Shown here: one piece after another, positions 17,371-26,157 of the stretch | Layout of the letters: each line of letters starts with the position of its first letter | Position numbering within the stretch: position 1 is the stretch's first letter | Assembly (NCBI RefSeq): GCF_006980715.1 | Contig: NZ_SBHN01000005.1 | Span: 124,001-188,000, forward strand | Reading direction: 5' to 3' | Origin: Telmatospirillum sp. J64-1 | GTDB lineage: Bacteria > Pseudomonadota > Alphaproteobacteria > Rhodospirillales > Magnetospirillaceae | DNA length: 64,000 nucleotides | Program-made: the position numbers and the translations under genes | The notes under the pieces: generated by a model | Database searches by the model: none | Told to the model about the DNA's origin: nothing | What the model saw: the letters and a program-made list of their open reading frames with translations, nothing else

Positions 17371-18237
17371 TTATTGTGCGCACAATTCAGCCGTGGTCCG
17401 GTCCGGCATTTCCGCGGCGGTGAAGCCGAAAGGCTCGACCAGCGCCAGATGTTCCTCACTGCCCCGGAAGGCCAGCAATTCCCGATTGAAGGCTTCCAGG
17501 AAGTCGGTGTCCCCAGGGCGGAAGGCGAAGGCGCCATAGCCGCGCACCGATTCACCGTCGATCACCGGGTCCTCGAAGGGCTCGGCGCGCTCGATGCCCC
17601 GCGGGGTCTTGCTCACCAGATCCTGGATGGTCAGGGCCGTTCCGGCATAGGCATCGACGCGGCCGGTGCGCACGGCCGCCACCGCCGAGGGGCCGTCCGG
17701 GAAGACCACCAGGCGGCTGTCGGGCACGCCCAGGGCACGGGCGTAATCGGCTTCCACCGCGCCGGCCATCACGCCCAGGCGCAGGGACTCGTTGTTCACG
17801 AAATCCTCGAAGGAATGGATATTCTTGGGATTGCCCTCCGCCACGGCCATGGCCTCGCCGATCGCATAGCTCGGCTCGGAGAAGGCGACCTGCTCGCAGC
17901 GGGCGGGCGTCACATACATGCCGGCGGCGATCAGGTCGAAGCGTCCGGCGGCAAGGCCCGGTATCAGCGCGCCGAATTCGGCCACCACGCCCTCGACCCG
18001 CTCGACGCCCAGCCGTGCCAGGACCGCCTTGGCCACTTCCGGCGCCTCGCCGGTGATCTCCCCCTGCGGCGTCTGGTAGCCATAAGGCACTTCATTGGCA
18101 AAACCGATCCGCGCCACGCCTTCGCGCTGGATGCGCTCCAGAGTGGTTTCGGCCGAGGCCTGCCCCGTGGCCGCCAGGGCCGCACCGGCCATCGCCACCG
18201 CACCCACGAAGGACTTCAAGCTCTTCCCCAAGGTCAT
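17371..18237 (-). CDS. ehuB: Ectoine/hydroxyectoine-type substrate-binding protein EhuB
   Basis: A 288-residue periplasmic binding protein. Residues 1-29 form a Sec signal peptide ending TGQASA. The mature part contains GVARIGFANEVPYGYQTPQGEITGEAPEVAKAV-like features and FDLIAAGMYVTPARCEQVAFSEPSY, which resemble EhuB more than general glutamine-binding proteins. It would capture ectoine-type compatible solutes for nutrition or osmoprotection. I set the ATG at 18237, preceded by AGGAAGAGG. It is first in the B-C-D-A operon, and a 390-bp AT-rich region lies upstream. No ectoine degradation genes are in the window. Confidence 0.82.
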   Translation of the reverse strand: MTLGKSLKSFVGAVAMAGAALAATGQASAETTLERIQREGVARIGFANEVPYGYQTPQGEITGEAPEVAKAVLARLGVERVEGVVAEFGALIPGLAAGRFDLIAAGMYVTPARCEQVAFSEPSYAIGEAMAVAEGNPKNIHSFEDFVNNESLRLGVMAGAVEADYARALGVPDSRLVVFPDGPSAVAAVRTGRVDAYAGTALTIQDLVSKTPRGIERAEPFEDPVIDGESVRGYGAFAFRPGDTDFLEAFNRELLAFRGSEEHLALVEPFGFTAAEMPDRTTAELCAQ

Positions 18238-18600
18238 AAGTCCTCTTCCTTTCCCTGCCGGCATCGGAACCGGCCAATCATCAATCAGACATAAAACGAA
18301 GAGGACAATGATAGTCAGATGCCATGCGAAGGCACAACAGACAATGTGTCGGTACGACGAATCTGCTTTGAAAAACAGCAATCACATATCCCTTTCCCAT
18401 GGGCATAAATTCATTATGCCTTATCGGGATATTCTATTTGATTCATGACACGACGCACGGCATACAAAAAAATGTTTTCAAAGTAAAAAACACATACTTC
18501 CTCTTTCTCAGCACCGCTCTTTCTGAAATAAAAAATAACCGGAATAAAAACCTAATAAGGCAGATCCCTCCCCCGCATGGCCGGTGACGGTGAAAGAAAA
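18238..18600. promoter_or_regulatory. AT-rich intergenic region upstream of ehuB, with inverted repeat
   Basis: About 360 bp without a gene, strikingly A/T-rich compared with the GC-rich surroundings. It must hold the ehuB promoter. A perfect inverted repeat GGCATAA-N5-TTATGCC (18402-18420) looks like a repressor operator. No RpoN motif was found. Confidence 0.6.
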
Positions 18601-18623
18601 AGGCGGGGATAATTTCCCCGCCT
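18601..18623 (-). terminator. Rho-independent terminator of the 58-residue protein gene
   Basis: AGGCGGGGA pairs perfectly with TCCCCGCCT around a 5-nt loop; on the minus strand it is followed by TTTTTCTTTC. It lies 6 bp after the stop of the gene at 18629. Confidence 0.88.
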
Positions 18624-18628
18624 CTCGA

Positions 18629-18805
18629 TCAGCTTCCGGGAGAAGGCTTGCCCTTGGCTTCATAGGCCGCGACCATCTGCAGCAACGTATCCCGCACTTC
18701 GCCTTCGGGACTGTCGGGGTCGGCTTCACGCAGGCGCTCGACCTCCGCCAGCGCACGCTGGCGGTCCTCCTCGCAAGTGATGCACTTCAAATCTTTAATA
18801 TCCAT
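18629..18805 (-). CDS. Small CxxC protein, unknown
   Basis: A 58-residue acidic protein with a CxxC (KCITCEED, Cys8 and Cys11) followed by a charged helix (about 14-30). The two cysteines could bind metal or form a redox pair. The ATG at 18805 has an excellent GGAGGAGG ribosome site, and a terminator follows the stop, so I regard it as a real single-gene unit. It is divergent from the channel gene starting at 18896. No function can be assigned. Confidence 0.75.
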   Translation of the reverse strand: MDIKDLKCITCEEDRQRALAEVERLREADPDSPEGEVRDTLLQMVAAYEAKGKPSPGS

Positions 18806-18895
18806 GGGATTCCTCCTCCGCTTTCCCATCTAGCTAGGGTCGGAGCGCTGTCTTTTCAGCCCGTTTTCCGGATAGAGGAATTTCAAGCAGGGAAA

Positions 18896-20056
18896 ATGCG
18901 CAGCCGATTTCTCAGGCGCCTGAGAGGACGCGACTATCGCGAATTCGTCCGCACCCGCTCGCCCGGCCCGACGCTGATCCGCTTCACCGGCTATCTGACC
19001 AGCGTCATCATTCTGCACAGCCTCGCCATCGCCTGGACCGAAGGATTGCCGATCGGCGATGCGCTGTGGCTGACCCTGACCACCGTCACCACGGTCGGCT
19101 ATGGCGATTACAGCGCTGAGACAGCGCTCGGGCGCATCGCCACGGCCTTGATGATCTATCTCGGCGGCATTTTCGTCCTGTTCCAGGCCGCCTCGATCTA
19201 TTTCGATTACCGCGCCTATCGGCGCCAGCGCATGATCCTGGGAAGCTGGAGGTGGAACATGGCCGATCACATCCTGATCCTTAACGCGCCGGTCCAGAAT
19301 CCGGAGCAATACATGATCCGCCTGGTCTGCGAGTTCCGCAACACGAGGCGCTTCCGCGACAAGCCGGTGCAGGTGGTGTCCAGCCTTTTTCCCAACGGCC
19401 TGCCCGAAAAATTGCGCGACCTGGGCGTCGTCCATTACCACGGCAATGCCATCGACCCCGACGTCCTGGTCGCGGCAGATGCCGCCGAAGCCGCCGTGGT
19501 GGTCGTCCTGGCCGTCGACGACCAGGACAAGGCCTCGGACGGACGGACCTTCGACATCCTGGACCGGCTGCAGGAATTGGGCACCGAAGGGCGCATCCTG
19601 GCGGAATGCGTGGAGGACACGAACCGCCCCCGCCTGCGCCGCGCCGGAGCCGACATCATCGTCAGGCCCCTGCGCGGCTATCCCGAGATGATCGTGCGCG
19701 CCCTGGTCGCGCCGGGGGCGGAAGCCATCATCGAGGACCTGTTCACCAGCCGGCGCGACGAATGCTGGCGCTACGACGTGCGCTTCGGCGGCCTGCCCTG
19801 GACCGAGGTGGTGACACGGCTGGTCAAGGCCGATATCGGCGTGCCTTTGGCCTATCGCTGCGCCACGGACGGCAGCGTCAAGGTCAATCCGCCCTCCGCC
19901 GAGCTGATCGAGGCGGACAAGCTCTATGTCATCGTGCGCGAAGGCAACAGCCGCAGGGACGCGGAGGTGGCGCGGCTGCTGGGCGGGGTGGTCAACGCCG
20001 GGTCGCCGCCAGCAGGGCCGCCGCGCCCAGAAGAACGCCCCCACTCAGCCGGTTGA
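18896..20056 (+). CDS. Potassium channel with TrkA-N (RCK) domain
   Basis: A 386-residue protein with a two-helix ion channel module: helix at about 30-48, pore loop with the K+ selectivity filter TTVTTVGYGDY (62-72), second helix at about 80-105. A cytoplasmic Rossmann TrkA-N domain (about 122-245) and a TrkA-C-like end (about 290-365) follow. It should be a ligand-gated K+ channel in the inner membrane. The ATG at 18896 directly precedes the basic N-terminus; the ribosome site is modest. Its 3' end overlaps the convergent LysE gene by 65 bp, and the Pro-rich tail is encoded in that overlap. Confidence 0.9.
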   Translation: MRSRFLRRLRGRDYREFVRTRSPGPTLIRFTGYLTSVIILHSLAIAWTEGLPIGDALWLTLTTVTTVGYGDYSAETALGRIATALMIYLGGIFVLFQAASIYFDYRAYRRQRMILGSWRWNMADHILILNAPVQNPEQYMIRLVCEFRNTRRFRDKPVQVVSSLFPNGLPEKLRDLGVVHYHGNAIDPDVLVAADAAEAAVVVVLAVDDQDKASDGRTFDILDRLQELGTEGRILAECVEDTNRPRLRRAGADIIVRPLRGYPEMIVRALVAPGAEAIIEDLFTSRRDECWRYDVRFGGLPWTEVVTRLVKADIGVPLAYRCATDGSVKVNPPSAELIEADKLYVIVREGNSRRDAEVARLLGGVVNAGSPPAGPPRPEERPHSAG

Positions 20057-20618
20057 CCAGGCGCTGATGCCCGGCCCGGCGCAGCCAGGGGGCGATGCGG
20101 TGGGCACCGCCGGCATAGGTCATCACCCAAAAGACCTCGCTGGCGGCGAAGGTCGCGGCCATGACGGCCAGTTGCGGCGCCAAGGGCTGGTCGGTGCGCA
20201 GGAATTGCGGGAACAGCGCGGCGAAGAACATGATCGCCTTGGGATTGCCGAAGCTGACCAGGAAGCCCTGAAGGAACAAGCGCCCCAACCCTGCCCGGCG
20301 CTCGACCGGCATGGCTTCGGGACGGATCTCACCCTCGTCGCTGCGCCATGTCTTGACCCCCAGCCACAGCAGATAGGCCACCCCCGCCCATTTCACCACC
20401 TGGAAGGCCGTTTCCGAGGCCGCCAGCACCGCGCCCAGTCCCGTCGCCGAAACGGCCATCAGCACCAGCAGGGCCGCAGCCTCGCCCAGCCCCGTCGCCA
20501 GGGTGCGCGCGGGCCCGTGGATCATGCCGTGGGTCATCGCCAGCATCATGTTGGGACCGGGCGTCATGGACAGGAAGAAAACGGTGGTCAGGAACAGCAG
20601 CCATGTCTCGATAGGCAT
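19992..20618 (-). CDS. LysE/RhtB family exporter
   Basis: A 208-residue inner-membrane protein with about six helices. It has the family signature FFLSMTPGPNMMLAMTHG (about 14-31) and GFLVSFGNPKAIMFFAALFPQF (about 118-139). Members export amino acids or related metabolites. The ATG at 20618 lies 4 bp after the stop of the SLC13-type transporter gene, so the two are probably co-transcribed. The end overlaps the K+ channel gene on the opposite strand by 65 bp. Confidence 0.92.
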   Translation of the reverse strand: MPIETWLLFLTTVFFLSMTPGPNMMLAMTHGMIHGPARTLATGLGEAAALLVLMAVSATGLGAVLAASETAFQVVKWAGVAYLLWLGVKTWRSDEGEIRPEAMPVERRAGLGRLFLQGFLVSFGNPKAIMFFAALFPQFLRTDQPLAPQLAVMAATFAASEVFWVMTYAGGAHRIAPWLRRAGHQRLVNRLSGGVLLGAAALLAATRR

Positions 20619-20622
20619 GAAA

Positions 20623-22020
20623 TCACCCGATGAATCCCAGGAAACGCCACCACAGATAATTCAGCGGCACGATGAGGATAACCGAAAGCACGCCGAGCGC
20701 CAGCGTCGCCCTTACGCCGTCATTCAGCCTGACCCCGCCCATCTGCATCGCCACCACCAGCGGCGGCACCTGATAAGGCAGGAAGACGGTGGAATAGCCC
20801 ACCACCTGGACCATGATGATCGTGGTCAAGGGCCAGCCGCTGGCCTGCGCCAGGGCATCCGACATCGGGGTCAGCACCGCCGGGACGCCGGGCAGCGCCG
20901 TCACCATGCCGACGAAGCTGCCCAAGGCGACCAGCGAGGCGAAGTTGATGCCGTCCGCACCGGGCTCCAGGGGCAGCACGGCCAACAGCTTCTGCCCGAC
21001 GACTTCCCCCAATCCGGTGTCTGCGACCACGGCACCGATCCCCAGGATTGCCGCCACGTAGAAGACCGAGGAGAAATTGATCTTCTCGCCGAAGGCCGCC
21101 GCCGGCACAAGGTTCACGCCGGGCAGCATGCTGACCACGGCCACGCCCAGCGCCACCCAGGCGGGCGAGACGCCATGCCACATATCCGTCGCCCACAGCC
21201 CCAGCGCCACCATCAGCAGCAGGGCCAGCACGCGCTCGTCCCGCGACAGGGGCTTGGCCTTCTCCATCTCGGGCACCTGCCCCTTGGGCTCGTCACGGAA
21301 CATCCAGGCGATCAGGACCACGACGAAGAAGGATTTCAGCAGCCCCAGGATGGGGAAATGCCAGAGCAGATATTCCCCGTAATTCAGCGTCATGCCATAG
21401 GTGGCTTCCAGCGTGCCGATCAGCACCATGTTGGGCACCGCCGCCGGCAGAACGCCGATGCCCGGCACGAAACTGATCAGGCCGGTGACCATCGCCATGC
21501 CGGTGCGCCCGCGCGAACCGGGCGCGAACCCCAGGTGATCGGCCAGGGCCAGAGCGATGGGGATCATCAGCACGGCGCGGCCAAGGCTGGAGGGCATGAC
21601 GAAGGCCAGGGCGATGCCGACCAGGGCCAGCCCGGCGATCGTGCGGAAATAGGACCCGCTGGCCCTTCCGACCAGCAGCCGCGCCAGCCGCTCGCCCAGG
21701 CCGGTCCGCTTCACCGCCACGCCGATCACCAGACCGCCCAGCACCAGCCAGAACGCGGTCGCGGCGAAACCGGCGAAGACCGTGTCCGGCGGCGCGATCT
21801 CCAGCAGCATGGCGATCGCGAAGAAGGCCAGCGCCGTCAGATGCTCGGGCAAGGCGCCGGTCGCCCAGAAGCCGATGGCGAAGATCACCAGGGCCGCCGC
21901 ATGCATGGCGCGGGGTTCGATTCCCGCCGGAACCGGCATCAGCAGCAAGGCCGCGGAGATCGCAAGAATGGCCAAAGAACCGAGGCGGGATGCCCCGGAC
22001 CGGGAAGAAGAGGAAAGCAT
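20623..22020 (-). CDS. SLC13/DASS family anion (dicarboxylate-type) transporter
   Basis: A 465-residue inner-membrane protein with about 12 hydrophobic segments. The domain pattern matches the divalent anion:Na+ symporter group: NMVLIGTLEATYG and MTALPGVPAVLTPMSDALAQASGWP-like repeats near 170 and 375 would be the substrate loops. The substrate could be a C4-dicarboxylate, sulfate or a similar anion. I used ATG 22020; a TTG nine codons upstream is possible. The LysE gene follows by 4 bp. Confidence 0.85.
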   Translation of the reverse strand: MLSSSSRSGASRLGSLAILAISAALLLMPVPAGIEPRAMHAAALVIFAIGFWATGALPEHLTALAFFAIAMLLEIAPPDTVFAGFAATAFWLVLGGLVIGVAVKRTGLGERLARLLVGRASGSYFRTIAGLALVGIALAFVMPSSLGRAVLMIPIALALADHLGFAPGSRGRTGMAMVTGLISFVPGIGVLPAAVPNMVLIGTLEATYGMTLNYGEYLLWHFPILGLLKSFFVVVLIAWMFRDEPKGQVPEMEKAKPLSRDERVLALLLMVALGLWATDMWHGVSPAWVALGVAVVSMLPGVNLVPAAAFGEKINFSSVFYVAAILGIGAVVADTGLGEVVGQKLLAVLPLEPGADGINFASLVALGSFVGMVTALPGVPAVLTPMSDALAQASGWPLTTIIMVQVVGYSTVFLPYQVPPLVVAMQMGGVRLNDGVRATLALGVLSVILIVPLNYLWWRFLGFIG

Positions 22021-22127
22021 GGATGAAGGATAGCCCTTACCGATCAAGCAGCAAAGTTGGTAATGCGCCCCGTCTTCCTTGGCAAGGCCGCACCGGATTC
22101 ATAGCGGTGGAAAAGAGTTCGGCAAGA

Positions 22128-23195
22128 TCAGAAAGAGGCGTGGATGCCCAGACCCAGGTAATGGATGTCCTCGGTATAGAACTGACCATGCTGATTCGGC
22201 CCGGAATAGGCTTCCAGCAGGAACTGCAACAGGGACAACCCTTCGCCTTCCACTTGAAGCCCCGTCCGCAAGGACAGGCCGGGGCGCCAGCCGCGCATCT
22301 CGGCCGCCTTGACGTCCAGGGCGGCGACGGGACGGAAGTCCCGGCCCATCACGCTGTACAGGCCGTCTCCCCGCCATTCCGCCCCAGCCTGAAGCAGTCC
22401 GGGATCGATGTGATCGGGATTGACGCGGAACAGATAGCCACCGCCGCCATACAGGCGGTAAGTGTCGGTCACGTCCCAGGACCAGCGGAAATCGACGCCC
22501 TCCCAGGCCAGATCCCAGGGCAGCATCTCGCCCCGCATCATATATTCGTCGCCGAGATGCGAGCTTTGGTGGAACAGCCGCAGCAAGGCCGAATGGCGTC
22601 CCTGGCGCCAGGCCAGCGGAATGGCGACATGGTAGTCCGCATTGACGAGGTCGTGCGATTCCGTATCCAGGGCGAAGATGGAGAAGACGGCGCCTTCCAG
22701 GCCGATCGCCCAGCGCCCGCCCAGGCCGGGCGCTTCATAGAACCAGAAATCATGGCCCAGCGACGCCACCCCGGCATGGCGCAGATAGCCGTCGTCGGTA
22801 TACTGGTAGGAAGCGCTGAAGCGGGGCCAGCGCGGATCGGCGATCAGCGGCTCGAACAGGCGCCCGCCGGGCAGCAGGACGGCTTCCCGGACAGCGCCTT
22901 CCCCAGGCGGATCGGGCAGCAATTCCGGCATGGGCGGATCGGGCTGCACGGCGATCTCGACGGCGCGCACGCCCCGCAGGCCCTCCACGGCGCGGATCAC
23001 GGGCTCCGTCGCCGCCTCTTCCTCCAGGAAGACGACGCCGTCGCGCACGATGACGGCCTGATCCGGAAGGCCGAATTCCCGTTCCAGCACCGCCGCGACA
23101 TAGCCCGCCAGAAAGCTGTCCCCGTCCGCCGGGCTGGCCGCCATGGTCAGCAAGGCCACCCCCAGGATCACCCCCACACGTCTTGTTGCTGTCAT
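22128..23195 (-). CDS. BON-domain plus DUF1207 outer-membrane protein
   Basis: A 355-residue secreted protein. A signal peptide (1-25, MAASPADG end) precedes a BON-like segment (about 30-85, REFGLPDQAVIVRDGVVFLEEE). A DUF1207 domain (about 110-355) follows, containing FEPLIADPRWPRFSASYQY, repeated amphipathic aromatic strands, and a terminal Phe as in beta-barrel outer-membrane proteins. The ATG at 23195 follows GGAGGAGGG. The function is unknown; the barrel resembles lipid or envelope-stress related proteins. It stands alone, divergent from the DUF938 gene. Confidence 0.85.
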   Translation of the reverse strand: MTATRRVGVILGVALLTMAASPADGDSFLAGYVAAVLEREFGLPDQAVIVRDGVVFLEEEAATEPVIRAVEGLRGVRAVEIAVQPDPPMPELLPDPPGEGAVREAVLLPGGRLFEPLIADPRWPRFSASYQYTDDGYLRHAGVASLGHDFWFYEAPGLGGRWAIGLEGAVFSIFALDTESHDLVNADYHVAIPLAWRQGRHSALLRLFHQSSHLGDEYMMRGEMLPWDLAWEGVDFRWSWDVTDTYRLYGGGGYLFRVNPDHIDPGLLQAGAEWRGDGLYSVMGRDFRPVAALDVKAAEMRGWRPGLSLRTGLQVEGEGLSLLQFLLEAYSGPNQHGQFYTEDIHYLGLGIHASF

Positions 23196-23333
23196 ACCCT
23201 CCTCCTTGACCGGAGGTGATGTGGCGCCGAAGGTGAAACAACTTCAACCCCCGCTCGCCAAGTGGGGAAGCCTTGTCCCAAGCGGCATGTCTCCCCATCC
23301 TTGTGAGGGCCAGCGAAGATCGAGGCCTTGAAC

Positions 23334-23942
23334 ATGACCGATTTGAAACGCCACGCCCCGGCCACATCGCGCAACCGCGAGCCCATCCTGGAAGTGCTGC
23401 GCAAGATCCTGCCCCGCAAAGGGCTGGTGCTGGAAATCGCCAGCGGCACCGGCGAGCATGCGGCCTTCTTCGCCCCGGCCCTGCCCGACATCACATGGCA
23501 GCCGACGGATATCGAGGCGGCCAATATCGCCAGCATCAAGGCCTGGGCCGCCGAAGCCGGAGCCCCCAATCTTCTCGATCCGGAAAGCCTGGACGTGCGC
23601 GCCGAGATGTGGCCGGTGTCGCGCGCCGACGCCATCTTCTGCGCCAACATGATCCATATCGCTCCCTGGGAAGCCTGCGTGGCGCTGCTGAAAGGCGCCA
23701 GCAAGGTGCTGCCGCCCGACGGCCTGCTGATCCTATACGGCCCCTTCCGCCAGGGCGGGCGCCATACCGCGGAAAGCAACGAACGCTTCGATGAAAGCCT
23801 GCGCAGCCAGGATCCGGCCTGGGGCGTGCGCGACCTGGAGGAGGTCGCGCGGGAAGCCGCCGCCCACGGCCTGATCCAGGCCGACACCATTTCCATGCCG
23901 GCCAACAACCTGATCGTGTTGTTCCGCCGGGCGCAGCCTTAA
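23334..23942 (+). CDS. DUF938 family SAM-dependent methyltransferase-like protein
   Basis: A 202-residue soluble protein. LEIASGTGEHAAFFA (about 33-47) is the SAM-binding loop, followed by WQPTDIEAANIASIKAW and ANMIHIAPWEACVALLKGA, which are highly typical of DUF938. The substrate is unknown. I chose ATG 23334 with GAGG 8 bp upstream rather than the TTG at 23328. A small conserved-looking gene follows 23 bp downstream. Confidence 0.9.
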   Translation: MTDLKRHAPATSRNREPILEVLRKILPRKGLVLEIASGTGEHAAFFAPALPDITWQPTDIEAANIASIKAWAAEAGAPNLLDPESLDVRAEMWPVSRADAIFCANMIHIAPWEACVALLKGASKVLPPDGLLILYGPFRQGGRHTAESNERFDESLRSQDPAWGVRDLEEVAREAAAHGLIQADTISMPANNLIVLFRRAQP

Positions 23943-23965
23943 CCTGACACTGGGAGGAAGAGTGT

Positions 23966-24313
23966 ATGAGTCAGACGATCCGCACGGAAAAGCGCCTGCT
24001 GACCGATGCCGAGTTCGAGGTGGTCAACCAGACCCACTACCCCACCCTTAGCCAATTGTCCCAGGACGACCTGGCGGGAATGGTCCGCCGCCTGCGCGAA
24101 TTCCGCGACAAGGCCCGCGATATCGCCCGCCAGCAGCGCCGCGAGATGCGCGGCAAGGCCGATCCGCGCGGCGCCCGGCCCGCCAGCGACAATTCCGGCA
24201 CCAAGATGAAGAACCAGATCTTCTCCGACGCCCTGAAACGCACCAAGCGCGAATTGAGCCGCCGCCTGGATGCCGACAAACGCGCCCAGCGCCTGAGCCG
24301 CGACGCCGCCTGA
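23966..24313 (+). CDS. Conserved small basic protein, unknown
   Basis: A 115-residue charged protein that begins TEKRLLTDAEFEVVNQTHYP (about 7-26), followed by an Arg/Lys-rich helix (RRLREFRDKARDIARQQRREMRG, about 41-63) and a second basic helix at the C-terminus (KRTKRELSRRLDADKR). It is predicted to be soluble and helical and could bind nucleic acid. GGAGGAAG precedes the ATG. It lies 23 bp after the DUF938 gene and before a strong terminator. I recognise the opening motif as common in alphaproteobacterial hypotheticals, but not a function. Confidence 0.8.
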   Translation: MSQTIRTEKRLLTDAEFEVVNQTHYPTLSQLSQDDLAGMVRRLREFRDKARDIARQQRREMRGKADPRGARPASDNSGTKMKNQIFSDALKRTKRELSRRLDADKRAQRLSRDAA

Positions 24314-24340
24314 CCCTTTCAGCTTCCGGCCCAAAGAAAA

Positions 24341-24368
24341 AACCCCGGACGGCGGACCGTCCGGGGTT
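24341..24368. terminator. Bidirectional terminator between the 115-residue protein gene and amtB
   Basis: A perfect 12-bp stem (24341-24352 with 24357-24368, loop CGGA) lies between convergent genes. On the minus strand a TTTTTTC run follows, making it a strong amtB terminator; a weaker CTTCTT follows on plus. Confidence 0.93.
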
Positions 24369-24392
24369 CTTCTTGGCTGCGGTGCAGGAGGC

Positions 24393-25712
24393 TTAGGCCA
24401 CCTTCGGACCGCTGAACTCGGGATAGGCTTCCATCCCTAGTTCGGCCTTGTCCAGGCCGACAAGTTCCTCTTCCTCGCCGACCCGCAGGCCGACCGAGGC
24501 CTTCAGAGCAATCCAGGCGATCGCCGAGAAGATGCTGACGAAGAGGCCGATGGCGACGATCCCGATGATCTGGGTGACGAAGCTGGCATCCCCATTGGTC
24601 AGCGGCACGGCCAGGGTACCCCAGATGCCGCAGAACAGATGCACCGGGATGGCGCCGACCACGTCGTCGATCTTCAGGCGGTCGAGCAGCGGCACGGTGA
24701 TGACCACGATGACACCGCCCACGGCGCCGATCAGCAGGGCCGCACCGGGAACCGGCGTGGCGGGTTCGGCGGTGATCGACACCAGGCCGGCCAGCGCGCC
24801 GTTCAGCAGCATGGTCAGGTCGACCTTCTTGTAGATCAGCTGGGTCAGCACCAGGGCGGCGAGCACGCCACCGGCGGCGGCCAGCAGGGTGTTGACGTAG
24901 ACGTTCGACATCTCGATGGCGGCGTCAGCCGAACCCAGGGCCAGCACCGAACCGCCGTTGAAACCGAACCAGCCCATCCACAGGACGAAGGTGCCCAGCG
25001 TGGCCAGCGGCAGGTTCGAGCCGGGGATCGGCATCACGCGGCCATCGGCGGTGTATTTGCCCTTGCGAGCGCCCAGGATGATGGCACCGACCAGGGCGGC
25101 CCAGCCACCGACCGAGTGCACGATGGTCGAACCGGCGTAATCCGAGAAGCCCATCTCGTCCAGCCAGCCCGCACCCCAGGTCCAGGCACCCTGGATCGGG
25201 TAGATGAGGGCGGTCAGGATGACGACGAAGGCCAGGAAGGGCATCAGCTTGATGCGCTCGGCCAGGGTGCCCGAAACGATCGAGGCCGCCGTGGCGACGA
25301 AGACCACCTGGAAGAACCAGTCGGAACCGGCGGCGTATTCGCCGCTGAAATCGCCGGTCAGAGCGGCGTTGTCGTCGGCGCCCCACAGGCTGAAGCTGCC
25401 GATGAAGCCGCCATCGACGCCGTCATACATCAAGTTGTAGCCGACGAGGTAGTACATCATGCAGGCGATCGAGAACAAAGCGATGTTCTTGGTGCACTGC
25501 ATGGTGGTGTTCTTGGTCCGCACCAGGCCCGCTTCGAGCATGGCGAAACCGGCAGCCATCCAGAAGACCAGGACGCCGCTGAACAGGAAGGCGAAGGTGT
25601 TGAAGACATAGGCCGTTTCAGGCGACACCTCGGCCCGGGCCGGAGTGGTGAAGGCCACGCCCATCAGAGCGGCGAGGCCGGTCAGCTTGAGAAGTTGCTT
25701 GGTATTCGTCAT
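24393..25712 (-). CDS. amtB: Ammonium transporter AmtB
   Basis: A 439-residue trimeric inner-membrane ammonium channel. A signal peptide (1-27) precedes eleven helices. Recognisable parts are FWMAAGFAMLEAGLVRTKNT (about 50-69) and the WxWGxGWL segment. GSTIVHSVGGWAALVGAIILGARKGKY (about 190-217) has the pore His, and the C-terminal cytosolic tail ends EEEELVGLDKAELGMEAY. The tail is the GlnK docking site. The ATG at 25712 follows AAGGGGG. It is 13 bp after glnK. In relatives AmtB-GlnK holds DraG at the membrane after an ammonium shock, which links this pair to the draTG genes. Confidence 0.97.
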   Translation of the reverse strand: MTNTKQLLKLTGLAALMGVAFTTPARAEVSPETAYVFNTFAFLFSGVLVFWMAAGFAMLEAGLVRTKNTTMQCTKNIALFSIACMMYYLVGYNLMYDGVDGGFIGSFSLWGADDNAALTGDFSGEYAAGSDWFFQVVFVATAASIVSGTLAERIKLMPFLAFVVILTALIYPIQGAWTWGAGWLDEMGFSDYAGSTIVHSVGGWAALVGAIILGARKGKYTADGRVMPIPGSNLPLATLGTFVLWMGWFGFNGGSVLALGSADAAIEMSNVYVNTLLAAAGGVLAALVLTQLIYKKVDLTMLLNGALAGLVSITAEPATPVPGAALLIGAVGGVIVVITVPLLDRLKIDDVVGAIPVHLFCGIWGTLAVPLTNGDASFVTQIIGIVAIGLFVSIFSAIAWIALKASVGLRVGEEEELVGLDKAELGMEAYPEFSGPKVA

Positions 25713-25725
25713 TGCCGATACCCCC

Positions 25726-26142
<417 letters not shown>

Positions 26143-26157
26143 TCAAGAACCGTGCCA
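26143..26157 (-). promoter_or_regulatory. Weak candidate RpoN promoter for glnK-amtB
   Basis: Minus strand TGGCACGGTTCTTGA: perfect -24 TGGCAC and correct spacing, but -12 has GA in place of GC. It lies about 80 bp upstream of glnK. It would fit NtrC control, yet the altered -12 makes it doubtful. The rest of the 306-bp gap (26065-26370) shows only a hairpin at 26322-26348. Confidence 0.4.

Noticed and set aside
18584-18895. Upstream extension of the K+ channel frame
   Set aside because: It would cover the divergent small CxxC gene and its terminator; the channel homology starts at 18896.
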